Positions 19,360 to 28,415 of a DNA stretch of 64,000 nt are shown one piece after another. Both the position numbers and the translations under genes were made by a program. How positions within the stretch are numbered: position 1 is the first letter of the stretch; every line of letters begins with the position of its first letter. Source of the DNA: Actinokineospora inagensis DSM 44258 (lineage in GTDB: Bacteria; Actinomycetota; Actinomycetes; Mycobacteriales; Pseudonocardiaceae); contig NZ_KI519517.1 of NCBI RefSeq assembly GCF_000482865.1, positions 250,548 to 314,547 of the forward strand, in the 5' to 3' direction. The notes beneath the pieces were generated by a model that had not been told where the DNA came from, did no database searches, and worked only from the letters and a program-made list of their open reading frames with translations.

Positions 19360-19791
19360 TCAGCCGATCCGTTGCCCGTAGACGTGGTCGACCGTCATGA
19401 CCATGAGGACGCGCCGGTCGGCGACCATGACCGCGCGGTACTCGTCCCAGTCCGGGTGTTCGCCCGCCGCCAGTCGGTAGTAGTCGACCAGGGCCTGCAC
19501 CTCGGGTCCGTGTGGATCGTCGCCAGGGCCGGTCAGCGTGGCCACGCCCTCGGCGGTGGCCCAGGACCGGCCGTTGGCGGCGGTGACCTCCAGGGTGGCG
19601 CGCGGGTCTCGCCGGAGGTTGGCCGTCTTGGCCCGGCCCTCGGTCATCGAGACGTAGACGAGTCCGGCTGTGGTGTCGTAGAACGGCTGCACCGGTGACA
19701 GTTGCGGTCTGCCGTCCGCCTTGATGGTGGCGAGCACGCCGAGGTTGCTTTCCGCGAGCAGCGCGCGGGGGTCGAACGTCGTTGTGGTCAT
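19360..19791 (-). CDS. PPOX-class F420/FMN-dependent oxidoreductase
   Basis: 143 residues from the ATG at 19791. Split-barrel pyridoxamine-oxidase-like fold: FDPRALLAESNLGVLATIKADGRPQLSPVQP, then RAKTANLRRDPRATLEV and a C-terminal WDEYRAVMVADRRVLMVMTVDHVYG. This matches actinobacterial F420- or flavin-binding reductases of the Rv1155/Rv2074 type. The exact cofactor and substrate are not determined by sequence alone. The open frame continues upstream through unrelated scar sequence, which is not part of the gene. Confidence 0.85.
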   Translation of the reverse strand: MTTTTFDPRALLAESNLGVLATIKADGRPQLSPVQPFYDTTAGLVYVSMTEGRAKTANLRRDPRATLEVTAANGRSWATAEGVATLTGPGDDPHGPEVQALVDYYRLAAGEHPDWDEYRAVMVADRRVLMVMTVDHVYGQRIG

Positions 19792-19900
19792 GTCGGTGCC
19801 AAGCAACCACCGGTCGTGCCTATTCCCGGTGGGAGCGTTCACCGAAACGACCCCGTCAGCCGCGAATGTTGCGGCTTGACCTGCGCGCCGTGCCCCGGAG

Positions 19901-20082
19901 ACGGGTGAACGATCACAGCCTGCGTGGTGGTGATGGCCGGGCGTTGTGGGCACACCGGATGCGCGCGACGGTGGTTCGGTAGGCCGCCGGACCCGGTCGG
20001 ATGTGTTCAAGTCCTTATCCCACAAGGAGAAATCTCGTGGATCGACAGATTCTGCGGCGTGGCTGCTCACCGTGCCCACCGT
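19901..20082 (+). repeat. Direct repeat copy 1: promoter and signal-peptide region of a papain-like protease
   Basis: Matches 20449-20631 at an offset of 548 bp, including about 65 nearly identical bases spanning the Shine-Dalgarno sequence, the GTG start and the first codons. A one-base difference after the start breaks the frame, so copy 1 is a non-functional 5' fragment. Confidence 0.85.
20037..20082 (+). pseudogene. Truncated, frameshifted 5' end of a papain-like protease gene
   Basis: GTG start and first codons (MDRQILRRG) identical to the intact gene at 20585. A single-base indel then breaks the frame and the homology ends at 20082, where unrelated phosphotransferase-like sequence begins. 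Confidence 0.7.
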
Positions 20083-20340
20083 CAAGGAGACGTCGAGGAC
20101 CGAGCGGCCCGCCACGTGGGTCATCAACAGCGATGGGTACTCGCACTGGGCGGCGGTAGGGTCGACGGCGACCAGCCCGGGGGCCAGGACGTCGGTCCCG
20201 ACGAGCAGCGTCAGGGCGTCGGCCTCCCGGTTCAGCCAGTCCTCGGCCTGCTCCGCCTGGATCGGGTTGGCGACACTGCGCAGCACGAGGTGCCGGGTGC
20301 CCCCGGCTGGCGACGACCGGCGCCAACGGTCCCGGCAGCA
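20083..20340 (-). pseudogene. Fragment of an aminoglycoside/macrolide phosphotransferase-like gene
   Basis: Minus-strand translation gives about 85 residues resembling the N-terminal lobe of APH-family kinases (LVLRSVANP, DWLNREADALTLL, YPSLLMTHVAGRSVLD). Both ends are lost: it stops at the direct repeat at 20082 and no catalytic loop (HxDxxxxN) is present. Unlikely to encode a working protein. Confidence 0.6.
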
Positions 20341-20448
20341 CGCCGCTGTGTCGAGTGTGGACGTTCACCGCTTTCCGTCGGAACCGTTCACGGCCGGGCC
20401 GTTGCCGACCGGGAACGTCCCGGGTGCGCGGTGTGATCCGCTCGGGGC

Positions 20449-20631
20449 GCTGGTGAACGATCACGGCAGGCGTGGTGGCGATGGTCAGGTGTTGTCGGGG
20501 CGGCGGTTGCGCGCGACGGTGGGCTGGTAGGCCGCCGGACCCGGTCGGATGTGTTCAAGTCCTTATCCCACAAGGAGAAATCTCGTGGATCGACAGATTC
20601 TGCGGCGCGGGGTGCTTGCCGTGCCCACCGT
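20449..20631 (+). repeat. Direct repeat copy 2, intact protease promoter and start
   Basis: Second copy of the 182-bp segment at 19901-20082; it continues into the intact papain-like protease gene. Upstream of it homology fades gradually. Confidence 0.85.
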
Positions 20632-21244
20632 GGCGTTGGCAATGGTGTGTGTGGTGAGCCCGGCGGTGGCTGACTCGTCGCTGCCGAACGGGCTGATCAA
20701 GACCGGTGACCACATCGGTGTCGTCAAGGAGATCGTGCCAACGCGCGCCGCGATGACCGCGCCGATGGTGGCGAAGAAGCTGACCTACACCCAGCAGGTG
20801 CAGCAGCAGGACAACTGGTGCTGGGCCGCGACCGGCGCCAGCATCGAGCGCTCGTTGGGCGGCACCGCCACCCAGCGGACGTTCTGCGCGGCGGGCAAAG
20901 GCGCGCAGCCGGGGTACTGCCCGAACGAGGGCGCGGAGATCCCGGAGATCGTCCGCGGGTTCCAGGGCACCGGCTTCCAGGCCCAGGACGCGGGTGGCAC
21001 CGTCAGCTACGCCACCATCGTGGGCCAGATCGACGCCGGGAGCCCCAGCCTGACCGGCATCTACTGGACCTCCGGCGGCGGGCACGCCGAGGTCATCTAC
21101 GGCTACGACCAGGCGAACAAGACGATCCTGCTCGGCGACCCGTGGCCGTCGTACCAGCGGTATCAGACCTGGGCGTACAACCGGTACCTGAGCAACGCCC
21201 AGTTCCAGTGGGGCGACACGATCGTGAACATCACCAAGGGCTGA
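20585..21244 (+). CDS. Secreted papain-like cysteine protease (C39/C70-like)
   Basis: 219 residues from a GTG at 20585 after AAGGAG. Signal peptide MDRQILRRGVLAVPTVALAM with cleavage after SPAVA. Catalytic Cys79 in QQDNWCWAAT, His in GGGHAEVIYGYD and Asp/Asn in LLGDPWPSY match papain-like peptidases of the C39_2/AvrRpt2-like group found in actinomycetes. Probably secreted by the Sec route and active outside the cell. A truncated copy of its promoter and start lies 548 bp upstream. Confidence 0.82.
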   Translation: MDRQILRRGVLAVPTVALAMVCVVSPAVADSSLPNGLIKTGDHIGVVKEIVPTRAAMTAPMVAKKLTYTQQVQQQDNWCWAATGASIERSLGGTATQRTFCAAGKGAQPGYCPNEGAEIPEIVRGFQGTGFQAQDAGGTVSYATIVGQIDAGSPSLTGIYWTSGGGHAEVIYGYDQANKTILLGDPWPSYQRYQTWAYNRYLSNAQFQWGDTIVNITKG

Positions 21245-21252
21245 GCCGCGCA

Positions 21253-21292
21253 ACGGCCGGACGTGTGCGGGGTCGCGCGCACGTCCGGCCGT
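21253..21292. terminator. Bidirectional hairpin terminator
   Basis: ACGGCCGGACGTG pairs with CACGTCCGGCCGT across a 14-nt GC-rich centre. It lies between the convergent protease genes ending at 21244 and 21324. Confidence 0.7.
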
Positions 21293-21323
21293 CGCAGTGG
21301 TCGGGCTTGTGGCCCTCAGGTGC

Positions 21324-22136
21324 CTACCTGGGCAGCGTGCAACCCGGTGCGGTCAGGGTGAACTGGTTGCCGGTGGTGATGCAGGCCGGGATGTTGTAGG
21401 TCTCCTGGGCGTAGCCGATGTTGGCGTGCACGGTGACCTGTCCGGTCTGCGATACCTCGCACGGGTTGTTCAGCGTGCAGCGCTGCCCGTCCTCGTTGAT
21501 GGTGTTGTTGATCGCCACGACCTTGCCGCTGCTGTTGTCGATGACCGGCGACCCGGAGGTGCCGCCGATGACGTTGCACGGCGCGGTGTAGCGGACCGAG
21601 TCGGTCCAGGTCCAGTTGCTCTCCTTGACCTGGTAGGCGAATCCGTCGACGTTGCAGTTGTAGATCCGCTTCCAGTACCCGGACACGACCGAGATGTTCG
21701 CACCCTGGGTCGGGTGCGTGGTGGACAGCTCCAGCGCGCGGGTCTGGTACCGCGACTGGATCTGCGCGTAGGTGCTGCCGACCTGGTAGAACGACACGTC
21801 GGTGTTCTTCATCGTGGCGTAGGCCAGCTTCGTCGCGCGCAGCGTGCCCAGCGAGTTGCCGCTGGGGCCGAGCAGGGTGAACGTCCGGCTCGACGCCTGG
21901 TTGACGATCACCTCGTTCGCGCCCATCAGCTTCACGCAGTGCCCGTTGGCCATCACCAGCGCCGGATCGCTGTCCTTGGCGGCGGGGGGACGGACCACCG
22001 AGCCGGAACAGTTGTCGAGCGCGACGATCGCCGAGAAGTTGGCGGCGGCCACGGCGGTGTCCGCGGGGGCCGGGCTGGCGGTTAACACCGCTCCGGCCAA
22101 CGCGGCGGTGAGCACGCCCACCACTCGCTTCATCAT
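21324..22136 (-). CDS. Secreted trypsin-like serine protease
   Basis: 270 residues from an ATG at 22136 (or 22133) after GGAAGGACC. Signal peptide MMKRVVGVLTAALAGAVLTA with an AxA-type site. Chymotrypsin-fold triad: His in MANGHC, Asp in NTDVSFYQV and Ser in GGTSGSPV; several Cys could form disulfides (CSG, NGHC, YNC, APC, RC, PC). No pro-domain is evident. Extracellular proteolysis is the likely role. Convergent with the papain-like protease. Confidence 0.85.
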   Translation of the reverse strand: MMKRVVGVLTAALAGAVLTASPAPADTAVAAANFSAIVALDNCSGSVVRPPAAKDSDPALVMANGHCVKLMGANEVIVNQASSRTFTLLGPSGNSLGTLRATKLAYATMKNTDVSFYQVGSTYAQIQSRYQTRALELSTTHPTQGANISVVSGYWKRIYNCNVDGFAYQVKESNWTWTDSVRYTAPCNVIGGTSGSPVIDNSSGKVVAINNTINEDGQRCTLNNPCEVSQTGQVTVHANIGYAQETYNIPACITTGNQFTLTAPGCTLPR

Positions 22137-22342
22137 CGAAAGGTCCTTCCGATAGCAGGGTTTGCCACCGGACAGACTCATCCGCGCGCCGTTCACTCAC
22201 CACCCCCGATCGGGTGGCAACGAAACCCGGCAAACCGGCTGCCCGCAGAAGAATCGGGCGCGGTCGTGACGAGGGGTGCGCGCGAAGTCCACGTTCGACC
22301 GGCCGGCTACCACCCACTGGTCCATTCGAGTGATCAAGGCCG

Positions 22343-23557
22343 GTGGCCCCGAATGTTCGCCGCCCGGCGGACGATGCCGCCAGTGTTGATCTTGCGTCGA
22401 GCCCCGGAGTGTCCACCGTGTACGAATCCCCGTCGTTGACCCCGCTCAGCTACCGCACGAAGTTCGCCGGGCCGTCGGTGGGGACCGAGCAGGAGTTCCT
22501 CGGGGTGCGGGTGGGCAAGAAGGCGAACGGCGGGTCGTTGCTCGCCGAGGTGGTCAAGGACGGCGAACTGCTGGTGCAGGTCACGACGGACATCGGCGGT
22601 GGTGGGGACGCGCCGGAGGGCTACCGCGGCTACACGCTGGAGCTCAAGACCAGTCCGACCGAGGTCTCCGACGATGGCGGGTGGTCGCGGCGCACCAACG
22701 CCGTCAAGGAGGTGCTGAACGCCATCGGCCAGTTCGTGCTGAGCAAGGACGACTGCTCGTTCACCACCGGGGACCTCGGCGAGTTCGAGGTGGTCGTCCA
22801 CAACTCCGACCACGTGGTGTACAAGGACTCGTCGTCGAGCGGTGTCACCCGCAGCAGCAAGCACGCGACCTACGGCCTGCCGTTCGCGCACCTCGGCACC
22901 GACGAGTCGGGCGCCGAACTGGTGCGGGCGGCGGGCTGGTACCGCGAGTGGTCGGTGGAGTTCGACAAGATCACCGGTGAGTGGGCCGACGAGAACCGCG
23001 CCCGCGCGGTCTTCTACTACCTGCGGTCCGTGCTGCTCAAGCTCACCGACCTGACCTCCTCGTACTCCTTGGCGGTGCACAACCTCAAGGAGCTCAAGGG
23101 TTTCACGGGCAACCTCTACGACTCGCACGTCAAGAACAAGTGGGGGGTCCTGCCGAGGACGGCGCCGTGGCGCGCGTTCGACCTGTTGTCGATCGGCGAC
23201 CAGAAGCTCCTCAAGCCCACCCTGGTGGCCCGCCCCAACGAGGTCACCGACCAGGCGATCTGGACCGCCGCCGTCTGGCACATCGTGCAGGGACTCGACC
23301 TCGCGGGCCACGCCCCGACACCGCCGGTGTTCACCGAGGTCGAACTCCCCGGCACGCTGTTCGAGTTCCGCTCCTCGATCCCGGTGACCTTCAAGCACGC
23401 CTTCGTCGTGCTGGAGGGCGAGAGCGTCGGATTCGCGGGCGACAAGCCCACCAAGGTGAACATCGACCCCTCGGACACGGTCAACATCCTCCGGGTCAGC
23501 CTGAAACCCCCGTACCAGGAGGACTCGGACTCGGACGATTCCGACTCCGACGACTGA
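22343..23557 (+). CDS. Hypothetical protein with acidic Ser-Asp tail
   Basis: 404 residues from a GTG at 22343 with AAGG just upstream; a later start is possible because the first 25 residues are low-complexity. I do not recognise the family. Features: no signal peptide or membrane segment, a GTEQEFLGV motif near residue 48, a conserved-looking core with DLLSIGDQKLLKPTLVARP, and a C-terminal EDSDSDDSDSDD tail. The EQEF segment hints at a carboxylate-amine-ligase or GCS2-like fold, but this is weak. Codon use is normal for the window, so it is a real gene. Confidence 0.7.
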   Translation: MAPNVRRPADDAASVDLASSPGVSTVYESPSLTPLSYRTKFAGPSVGTEQEFLGVRVGKKANGGSLLAEVVKDGELLVQVTTDIGGGGDAPEGYRGYTLELKTSPTEVSDDGGWSRRTNAVKEVLNAIGQFVLSKDDCSFTTGDLGEFEVVVHNSDHVVYKDSSSSGVTRSSKHATYGLPFAHLGTDESGAELVRAAGWYREWSVEFDKITGEWADENRARAVFYYLRSVLLKLTDLTSSYSLAVHNLKELKGFTGNLYDSHVKNKWGVLPRTAPWRAFDLLSIGDQKLLKPTLVARPNEVTDQAIWTAAVWHIVQGLDLAGHAPTPPVFTEVELPGTLFEFRSSIPVTFKHAFVVLEGESVGFAGDKPTKVNIDPSDTVNILRVSLKPPYQEDSDSDDSDSDD

Positions 23558-23716
23558 TCTGCCGCGCGTTCGCCCGGCCGTCAATCGGCAACATCCGCCT
23601 TTTCCCGCGCGAAGGCACCGATGATTGTCGGTTGCGGCCGTGCGCGGACTTCCCGTACAGAGGAATGGACGGCGGGGGAGAGCCGCCGCCATTCGCCGAC
23701 CACGGGGGGGTTCGCG

Positions 23717-24508
23717 ATGAACGGCCATGTGACAACGACGGTCCGGTACCTGGCACCGAGTTGGCGGGATGTGGACAAGGTGCCGATCATCGCCGGGTGG
23801 GCCGACCTGGCCGCCCACACGGTCGCGCACACGGTGGACGTGCACGACGCCCACGCGACGGACTGCGATGTGGAGACCACCGGCTTCCAGCGCGTCCCGC
23901 ACCGCACGGCCGTCACCGATTTCCGCGACCCGGCGGCCGTCACCCGCACGTATTTCCCGGAGGTCGCCGCGCTGGTTGGTGAACTCACCGGGGCCGACCA
24001 CGCGATAGTGACCCACCACTTCATCCGATGGGGTCATCCGGCAGATTTCGACGCGGGCTACGCCGGATTCCTGCACGGTGACAAACCGCTCACCGACCCC
24101 GTCGGCTATTCCTGGGACCGCGTCGACGAGCTCGACCTGCGCCTCGACCCGGCCGACGACTGGGAGTTCGCCTGGTACAACACGTGGCAGCCGGTCGACC
24201 ACCCGGCGACCCGCAACCCGCTCGCCCTCATCGACGCGCGCACCGTCGCCGCCGCCGACTACCACCCCTACAGCTACGACGGCGGCGCCACCCCGAACCT
24301 GGAGACCGTGCCGCTGCACAACCCGGCGCACCGCTTCCACTACTTCCCGGACCTCACCCCGGACGAGCTGATTGTCTTCAAACAACTGGAAACCCGCCCG
24401 GCCCGCACCCCGACCTGCCTGCACTCGGCGATCGACACCCCGGCCCCGCCGGACACCCCGCTGCGCCGCAGCATCGAGGTCCGCTGGATGTGCGCGTTCC
24501 GGCGGTGA
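23717..24508 (+). CDS. CmcJ/NvfI-family 2-oxoglutarate-type oxygenase
   Basis: 263 residues from the ATG at 23717. The motif series WNTWQP-like (YNTWQPVDHPATRNPLALIDAR), HRFHYFPDLTPDELIVFKQLE, LHSAIDTP and C-terminal RRSIEVRW is characteristic of the CmcJ/asaB/GA4-desaturase family, whose members hydroxylate or desaturate small metabolites and often occur in natural-product loci. Fe(II) ligands are presumably the conserved His and Asp residues. It stands alone here, with no obvious biosynthetic partners, so the substrate is unknown. Confidence 0.8.
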   Translation: MNGHVTTTVRYLAPSWRDVDKVPIIAGWADLAAHTVAHTVDVHDAHATDCDVETTGFQRVPHRTAVTDFRDPAAVTRTYFPEVAALVGELTGADHAIVTHHFIRWGHPADFDAGYAGFLHGDKPLTDPVGYSWDRVDELDLRLDPADDWEFAWYNTWQPVDHPATRNPLALIDARTVAAADYHPYSYDGGATPNLETVPLHNPAHRFHYFPDLTPDELIVFKQLETRPARTPTCLHSAIDTPAPPDTPLRRSIEVRWMCAFRR

Positions 24509-24598
24509 TGTCCACACGGGAGTTGGTCCGGTCGGGAACACGCGCGGCGCACAGCGCGTTGCGCTGGTTGGCCGACTGATCAAGCAGGGGAGCGTGGC

Positions 24599-25021
24599 AT
24601 GGCGGAGTTGCTGGACCTCGACAGCGAGTTCGGCGCCCGGATAGCGCGGCGGCTGGCGACGGACATCGCCGGCTGGTTGACCTCGGTCGACCAGGCCGGG
24701 ACGCCCCAACCCACCCCGGTGTGGTTCTGGTGGGACGGCGCCACCGCCCTCATCTACAGCATGCCGTCCGCCAAGCGACTGGCCCGGCTGCGGACCAACC
24801 CGAACACCGCCCTCCTCCTCGCCGACACCGTCGGCCACGACTTCGCCGTCCTCACCGGCACCCTCACCGAGGCCCCGGAAGCCCCACCCGCCGACCAACA
24901 CCCCGACTACGTCGCCAAGTACGCCGAGTCAATCGAACGCCTCTTCGGCACCCCCACCAACTTCGCCGCACGCTTCACCATCCCCCTCCACTTCACCCCA
25001 ACCCGAGCCCGCGGCGCCTGA
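24599..25021 (+). CDS. Pyridoxamine 5'-phosphate oxidase-like (PPOX) protein
   Basis: 140 residues. Split-barrel fold: DIAGWLTSVDQAGTPQPTPVWFWWDG, then SMPSAKRLARLRTNPNTALLLAD and GHDFAVLTGTLTEAPE, close to actinobacterial TIGR03667/Rv3369-type proteins that bind F420 or flavin. ATG at 24599 is preceded by GGGGAG. Role unknown; probably reduces or protects against small electrophiles. Confidence 0.82.
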   Translation: MAELLDLDSEFGARIARRLATDIAGWLTSVDQAGTPQPTPVWFWWDGATALIYSMPSAKRLARLRTNPNTALLLADTVGHDFAVLTGTLTEAPEAPPADQHPDYVAKYAESIERLFGTPTNFAARFTIPLHFTPTRARGA

Positions 25022-25767
25022 GCCCCCTCAAGAAGCACCGTGTCCGTCCCACGCCGCGCTCCACGGTCACCATCGGCGGCACCGCTCGCCCCGGCGATGG
25101 CACCGACCGCGGTTGTGCACTTGCCGAATCGGACGGCTACCACCCAGCCCTCACCGAGTCCCAGCCCTCACCACCGGCGACCGCACCCACCACAACAACA
25201 TCGACAACCACACCTACTCGAACTTCCGCTGGCACCAACCCGCCTCCGGGCGGCCCCCACCCTTCCCGGGGGGCGTCCCCGAGGCCAGTCTACCGGTTGG
25301 GCGAGATCGACAGGGGGTGGTGCTGTTGGCTGTGGGCAACCGGGAAGGTTGTGGACAACTCAAGCCCTACATCCGGGATCGGGGCGGCAGCGGTGCCGGC
25401 CAACACGCGAGCCACGTCTTCCAGATCGGACAGTCGGTCCCGAGGACGTCGCGCTGCCACTGCGGTTGGCGGGGACGGGGCGTCGAGGTCGGGAATGGTT
25501 GGCCCGCTTGGAAGTCGCACGCGGTGCCCACCAATCGCAAGGGGGCGACTTGGGCGTCGACCCCGCGAGTTCGGCAGTGCGCTCAGGGGGGCAGTCATGG
25601 GCACGGTGCTGACCGGTTCGGCGCCGCGTTGCCATCGGAGGCCAGGCACACGGTCGTACAGGTGCCGGATCGTCATCGCCGCGGTCGTCTCGGGCTGGTC
25701 CTTGTCGTGTTGCGGTCGTGGCGGGCGCGGCGTAGCCAGGGAGTGTCGACCTTGAAGGAGAACTGAC
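25022..25767. other. 746-bp region without a confident gene
   Basis: Carries dispersed repeat copy B. Open frames in all three plus-strand phases have no recognisable family and look like shadows or decayed sequence. AAGGAG at the right end belongs to the following gene. Confidence 0.5.
25248..25360 (+). repeat. Composite dispersed repeat, copy B
   Basis: 25248-25297 nearly matches (about 3 mismatches) the reverse complement of 5477-5526. It contains GGCCCCCACCCTTCCCGGGG and ends in AGTCTACCGGT; 52 bp later lies TGTGGACAACT (25350-25360), a one-base variant of the TGTGGATAACT motif of the other copies. Confidence 0.8.
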
Positions 25768-26655
25768 ATGCGCGTGTTCGTCACCGGCGCCACCGGGTGG
25801 ATTGGCTCGGCCGTCGTCGACCAGTTGCTTGACGCCGGGCACGAGGTCACCGGTCTCGCCCGCTCGGACGCCTCCGCCGCCGCGCTGCGGGCCAAGGGGG
25901 CCCGCGCCCACCCGGGAGACCTCGACGACCTGGACGGAATCCGGGCGGGCAGCGCGGCCGCTGACGCCGTCGTCCACCTGGCCAACAAGCACGACTTCGT
26001 CCACCCGGAGGTCAGCGACCGCGCCGAACGCGATGCCGTCCAGGTCATCGGCGACACGCTCGAAGGCTCCCACCGCCCGTTCGTGGTCGCCTCGGGCCTG
26101 GGGCTGCTGTCGCCCGGTGGAGTGGCAACAGAAGCGGACCGATCTCCGTTCCACGGCCCGGAATCGCCGCGCGGCGGCAGCGAGAACCTGGCCCTGGAGT
26201 ACGCCGACAAGGGTGTGAACACGATCATCGCCCGTTTCGCGCCCACCGTGCACGGGGCGGGCGACCACGGTTTCGTCGCCGTCCTGGTGGCCGCCGCCCG
26301 TTCGCGGTCGAGTTCGGGTTACGTCGGTGACGGCGCCAACCGCTGGTCCGCTGTGCACCGCACCGACGCCGCCCGACTCGTCCGCTTGGCGATCGACAAG
26401 GAAGCCCCCGCGGGCACGATCCTGCACGCGGCCGCCGAGTCCGGTGTCCCGACGCGCGCCATCGCCGAGGGGATCGGTCAGGGTTTGGGTCTGCCGGTCG
26501 TCTCCGTCGCCGAGGACGACGCCGCCGCCCACTTCGGTTGGCTCGGCCGCTTCTTCGCCCTCGACATGACCGCCACGGCCGACACGACCCGCGCCCTCCT
26601 CGGTTGGTCACCCACCGGCCCAACCCTGCTGGAAGACCTTCCGAATTACTTCTAG
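25768..26655 (+). CDS. NAD(P)-dependent epimerase/dehydratase-like (atypical SDR)
   Basis: 295 residues. N-terminal GATGWIG coenzyme motif at 7-13, LARSDASAAALRAKGARAHPGDLDD, and C-terminal WSAVHRTDAARLVRLAIDK and GWLGRFFALDMTATADTTRALLGW, typical of the extended atypical SDRs common in soil bacteria. The usual active-site YxxxK is replaced (SPRGGSENLALEYA), so it may bind rather than convert its ligand, or use other residues. ATG with AAGGAG upstream. Substrate unknown. Confidence 0.85.
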   Translation: MRVFVTGATGWIGSAVVDQLLDAGHEVTGLARSDASAAALRAKGARAHPGDLDDLDGIRAGSAAADAVVHLANKHDFVHPEVSDRAERDAVQVIGDTLEGSHRPFVVASGLGLLSPGGVATEADRSPFHGPESPRGGSENLALEYADKGVNTIIARFAPTVHGAGDHGFVAVLVAAARSRSSSGYVGDGANRWSAVHRTDAARLVRLAIDKEAPAGTILHAAAESGVPTRAIAEGIGQGLGLPVVSVAEDDAAAHFGWLGRFFALDMTATADTTRALLGWSPTGPTLLEDLPNYF

Positions 26656-26662
26656 AACGGGG

Positions 26663-27217
26663 TCAGTTGTAAGGCCGCCACATGAATTCGCCGCTGTCGT
26701 TGCACGTCCATTGGATGATCCAGGCGCCGGGGTTGGTGCGGCCACCGCCGACGGCGACGCATTTGCCGGTGTGGACGTTCTGGAACTTGTAGGCGCCGGG
26801 GAACGCGGGTGAGGTGGAGGGGATCAGGGTGAAGATCTCGTCGGCCGTGCCGTTGCAGTCGTAGATGCCGACGGGGGCGCCGTCGGAGGTGTTGCCGCTC
26901 CAGATGGACAGGCACTGGCCGTTGGCCTCGCTGACGAGTTCGTAGTTGTTGCCGCCGGTGTTCGTCGCGTACCAGTAGATGGTGGGGTCGCCGTTGGGGG
27001 AGCAGTTCTCCTGCCGGTTCGCGCCCCGCTGGTTGGGGGCCCAGGCCAGGCAGAGCCCGCTGTTGGTGTTGCCCCACCGGTAGGTGCCGTTGGGGATGAC
27101 GCCGGTGACCGTGGCGTCCGCCGGTGCCGTGGCGATGATCGTGGTCAGGCCCAGTGCCACGGCCAAAGCCGCGCCGAGCCGGGCGAGACCACGTCCACGT
27201 CGGGTCGCGATGAGCAT
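26663..27217 (-). CDS. Secreted ricin-type beta-trefoil lectin-domain protein
   Basis: 184 residues from an ATG at 27217. Signal peptide with arginines (RRGRGLARLGAALAVALGL) and an APADA cleavage region. The mature part is a single RICIN (CBM13-like) trefoil with repeats GLCLAW, GQCLSIW and GKCVAVGG, each followed by a W or F sugar-stacking residue. No catalytic domain is attached, so it is a stand-alone extracellular carbohydrate-binding protein. An imperfect inverted repeat (TTTTCCC...GGGGGAAA, 27261-27283) lies upstream and may be regulatory. Confidence 0.85.
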   Translation of the reverse strand: MLIATRRGRGLARLGAALAVALGLTTIIATAPADATVTGVIPNGTYRWGNTNSGLCLAWAPNQRGANRQENCSPNGDPTIYWYATNTGGNNYELVSEANGQCLSIWSGNTSDGAPVGIYDCNGTADEIFTLIPSTSPAFPGAYKFQNVHTGKCVAVGGGRTNPGAWIIQWTCNDSGEFMWRPYN

Positions 27218-27443
27218 TCCCACTCCTCCGCTGTCCTGTTTACCGGGACCAGGGCAGGCGTTTTCCCGCTGATATGGGGGAAACTCTTGCCGTGGGCTGA
27301 GCGTGGTCACCGCCGAGCGGAGGTCCGGTCCGTCGACGAGCCCAGTCAGAATCCTGGAGGATCCCGTTGCGTGTCAAGATCGTCACGTGGCAGGCGGGGG
27401 AATAGGTCCAATCACCGCTTTGTGCTGAGGTGGCCGGTTTTGG

Positions 27444-28415
27444 TCAGGTCGAGACGATCCGCGTGGCCGCTTGGAGCAGGTGGTCCAGCAGGTCCGGATA
27501 GGACAGCCCGGCCGCCGCGAAGATCTTGGGGAGCTGGGACGCCTCCGTCATCCCCGGCATGGTGTTGACCTCGTTGAGGATTGGGCCCGACTCGGTCAGG
27601 AAGAAATCCACCCGGGCGACGCCGCGGCAGCCGAGGGCGCGGTACACGCGAAGTGCGGCGGTTGTCAGCAGCGCCGACTCGTGGTCCGACAGCGGCGCGG
27701 GCACCACGAACTTCGCCCCGCCGCTGTACTTGGCCACCGTGTCGAACAGGCCATTGTGGACAATGATCTCCAATGGCGGCCCGGTCCGCGGCCCACCCTG
27801 GGGATCGTCGAGGACGGCGATGTCGATCTCCCGTCCGATCACCAGGTGCTCCACCAGCGCCCGGTCGTCGTGCTCCAACGCGGCCAGGATCGCGGGCCGC
27901 AGCTCCGCCTCCGACCGCACCAGTCGCACTCCGAAGCTCGACCCGGCGGCCACGGGCTTCACCACCACCGGTCGCTCGAACGCCACTTCGTCCGCCGACG
28001 TCACCAGTGTGCCCGGTGCGGTGCGAACCCCAAGCGCTTCGGCCAGCAACTTGGTGGCCCACTTGTCCATCGCCAGCGCCCCCGCACGCGGCGGCGAACC
28101 CACGTACGGCAACCCCGCCAGCTCGCACAACGCGGCGATCGCGCCGTCCTCGCCCAACGGCCCGTGCAGCAACGGAAGCACGATGTCGCATGTGGACAGT
28201 GCCTGCATCGCGCCCGCGAGGCTCCCAGCAGGCGACACCCCGAACGCCCGGCCGTCGCCGTCGCACCACACGCCGTCGCGTCCGATGGTGAACGCCACCG
28301 CCTCGTACTTCGCGGGGTCGAGCGCAGCCCGAGCCGATGCCGCCGATGCCCGGGACACGTCGTGTTCGACGTTCTGCCCGCCGCCGATCACGGCCACCCT
28401 GATCCGTTGCCTCAC
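27444..28415 (-). CDS. ddl: D-alanine--D-alanine ligase
   Basis: 323 residues from a GTG at 28415 overlapping the racemase stop (GTGA). ATP-grasp ligase joining two D-Ala for peptidoglycan. Key features: EHDVS near the N-terminus, LHGPLGEDGAIAALCELAGLPYVGS, the KPVAAGSSFGV phosphate-binding region, omega-loop AKY, CRGVARVDFFL and ILNEVNTMPGMTEAS. The omega-loop Lys-Tyr pair is kept, which favours D-Ala over D-lactate as second substrate. Third gene of an operon after a VanX-like dipeptidase and an alanine racemase, an unusual arrangement that suggests a specialised rather than housekeeping ligase. Confidence 0.92.
   Translation of the reverse strand: MRQRIRVAVIGGGQNVEHDVSRASAASARAALDPAKYEAVAFTIGRDGVWCDGDGRAFGVSPAGSLAGAMQALSTCDIVLPLLHGPLGEDGAIAALCELAGLPYVGSPPRAGALAMDKWATKLLAEALGVRTAPGTLVTSADEVAFERPVVVKPVAAGSSFGVRLVRSEAELRPAILAALEHDDRALVEHLVIGREIDIAVLDDPQGGPRTGPPLEIIVHNGLFDTVAKYSGGAKFVVPAPLSDHESALLTTAALRVYRALGCRGVARVDFFLTESGPILNEVNTMPGMTEASQLPKIFAAAGLSYPDLLDHLLQAATRIVST

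Noticed and set aside
22334-24901. 855-codon minus-strand frame
   Set aside because: Shadow of the hypothetical, CmcJ-like and PPOX genes on the plus strand; no domain pattern.
25040-25766. Overlapping plus-strand frames in the gap before the SDR-like gene
   Set aside because: All three phases are open for long stretches because of high GC; none has a ribosome binding site, conserved motif or consistent codon bias.
27444-28415. Ligase as a D-Ala-D-Lac (VanA-type) enzyme
   Set aside because: An omega-loop Phe first looked like the Tyr-to-Phe change linked to depsipeptide ligases, but alignment by eye places that position at the conserved AKY, which is intact; the Phe is elsewhere in the loop.
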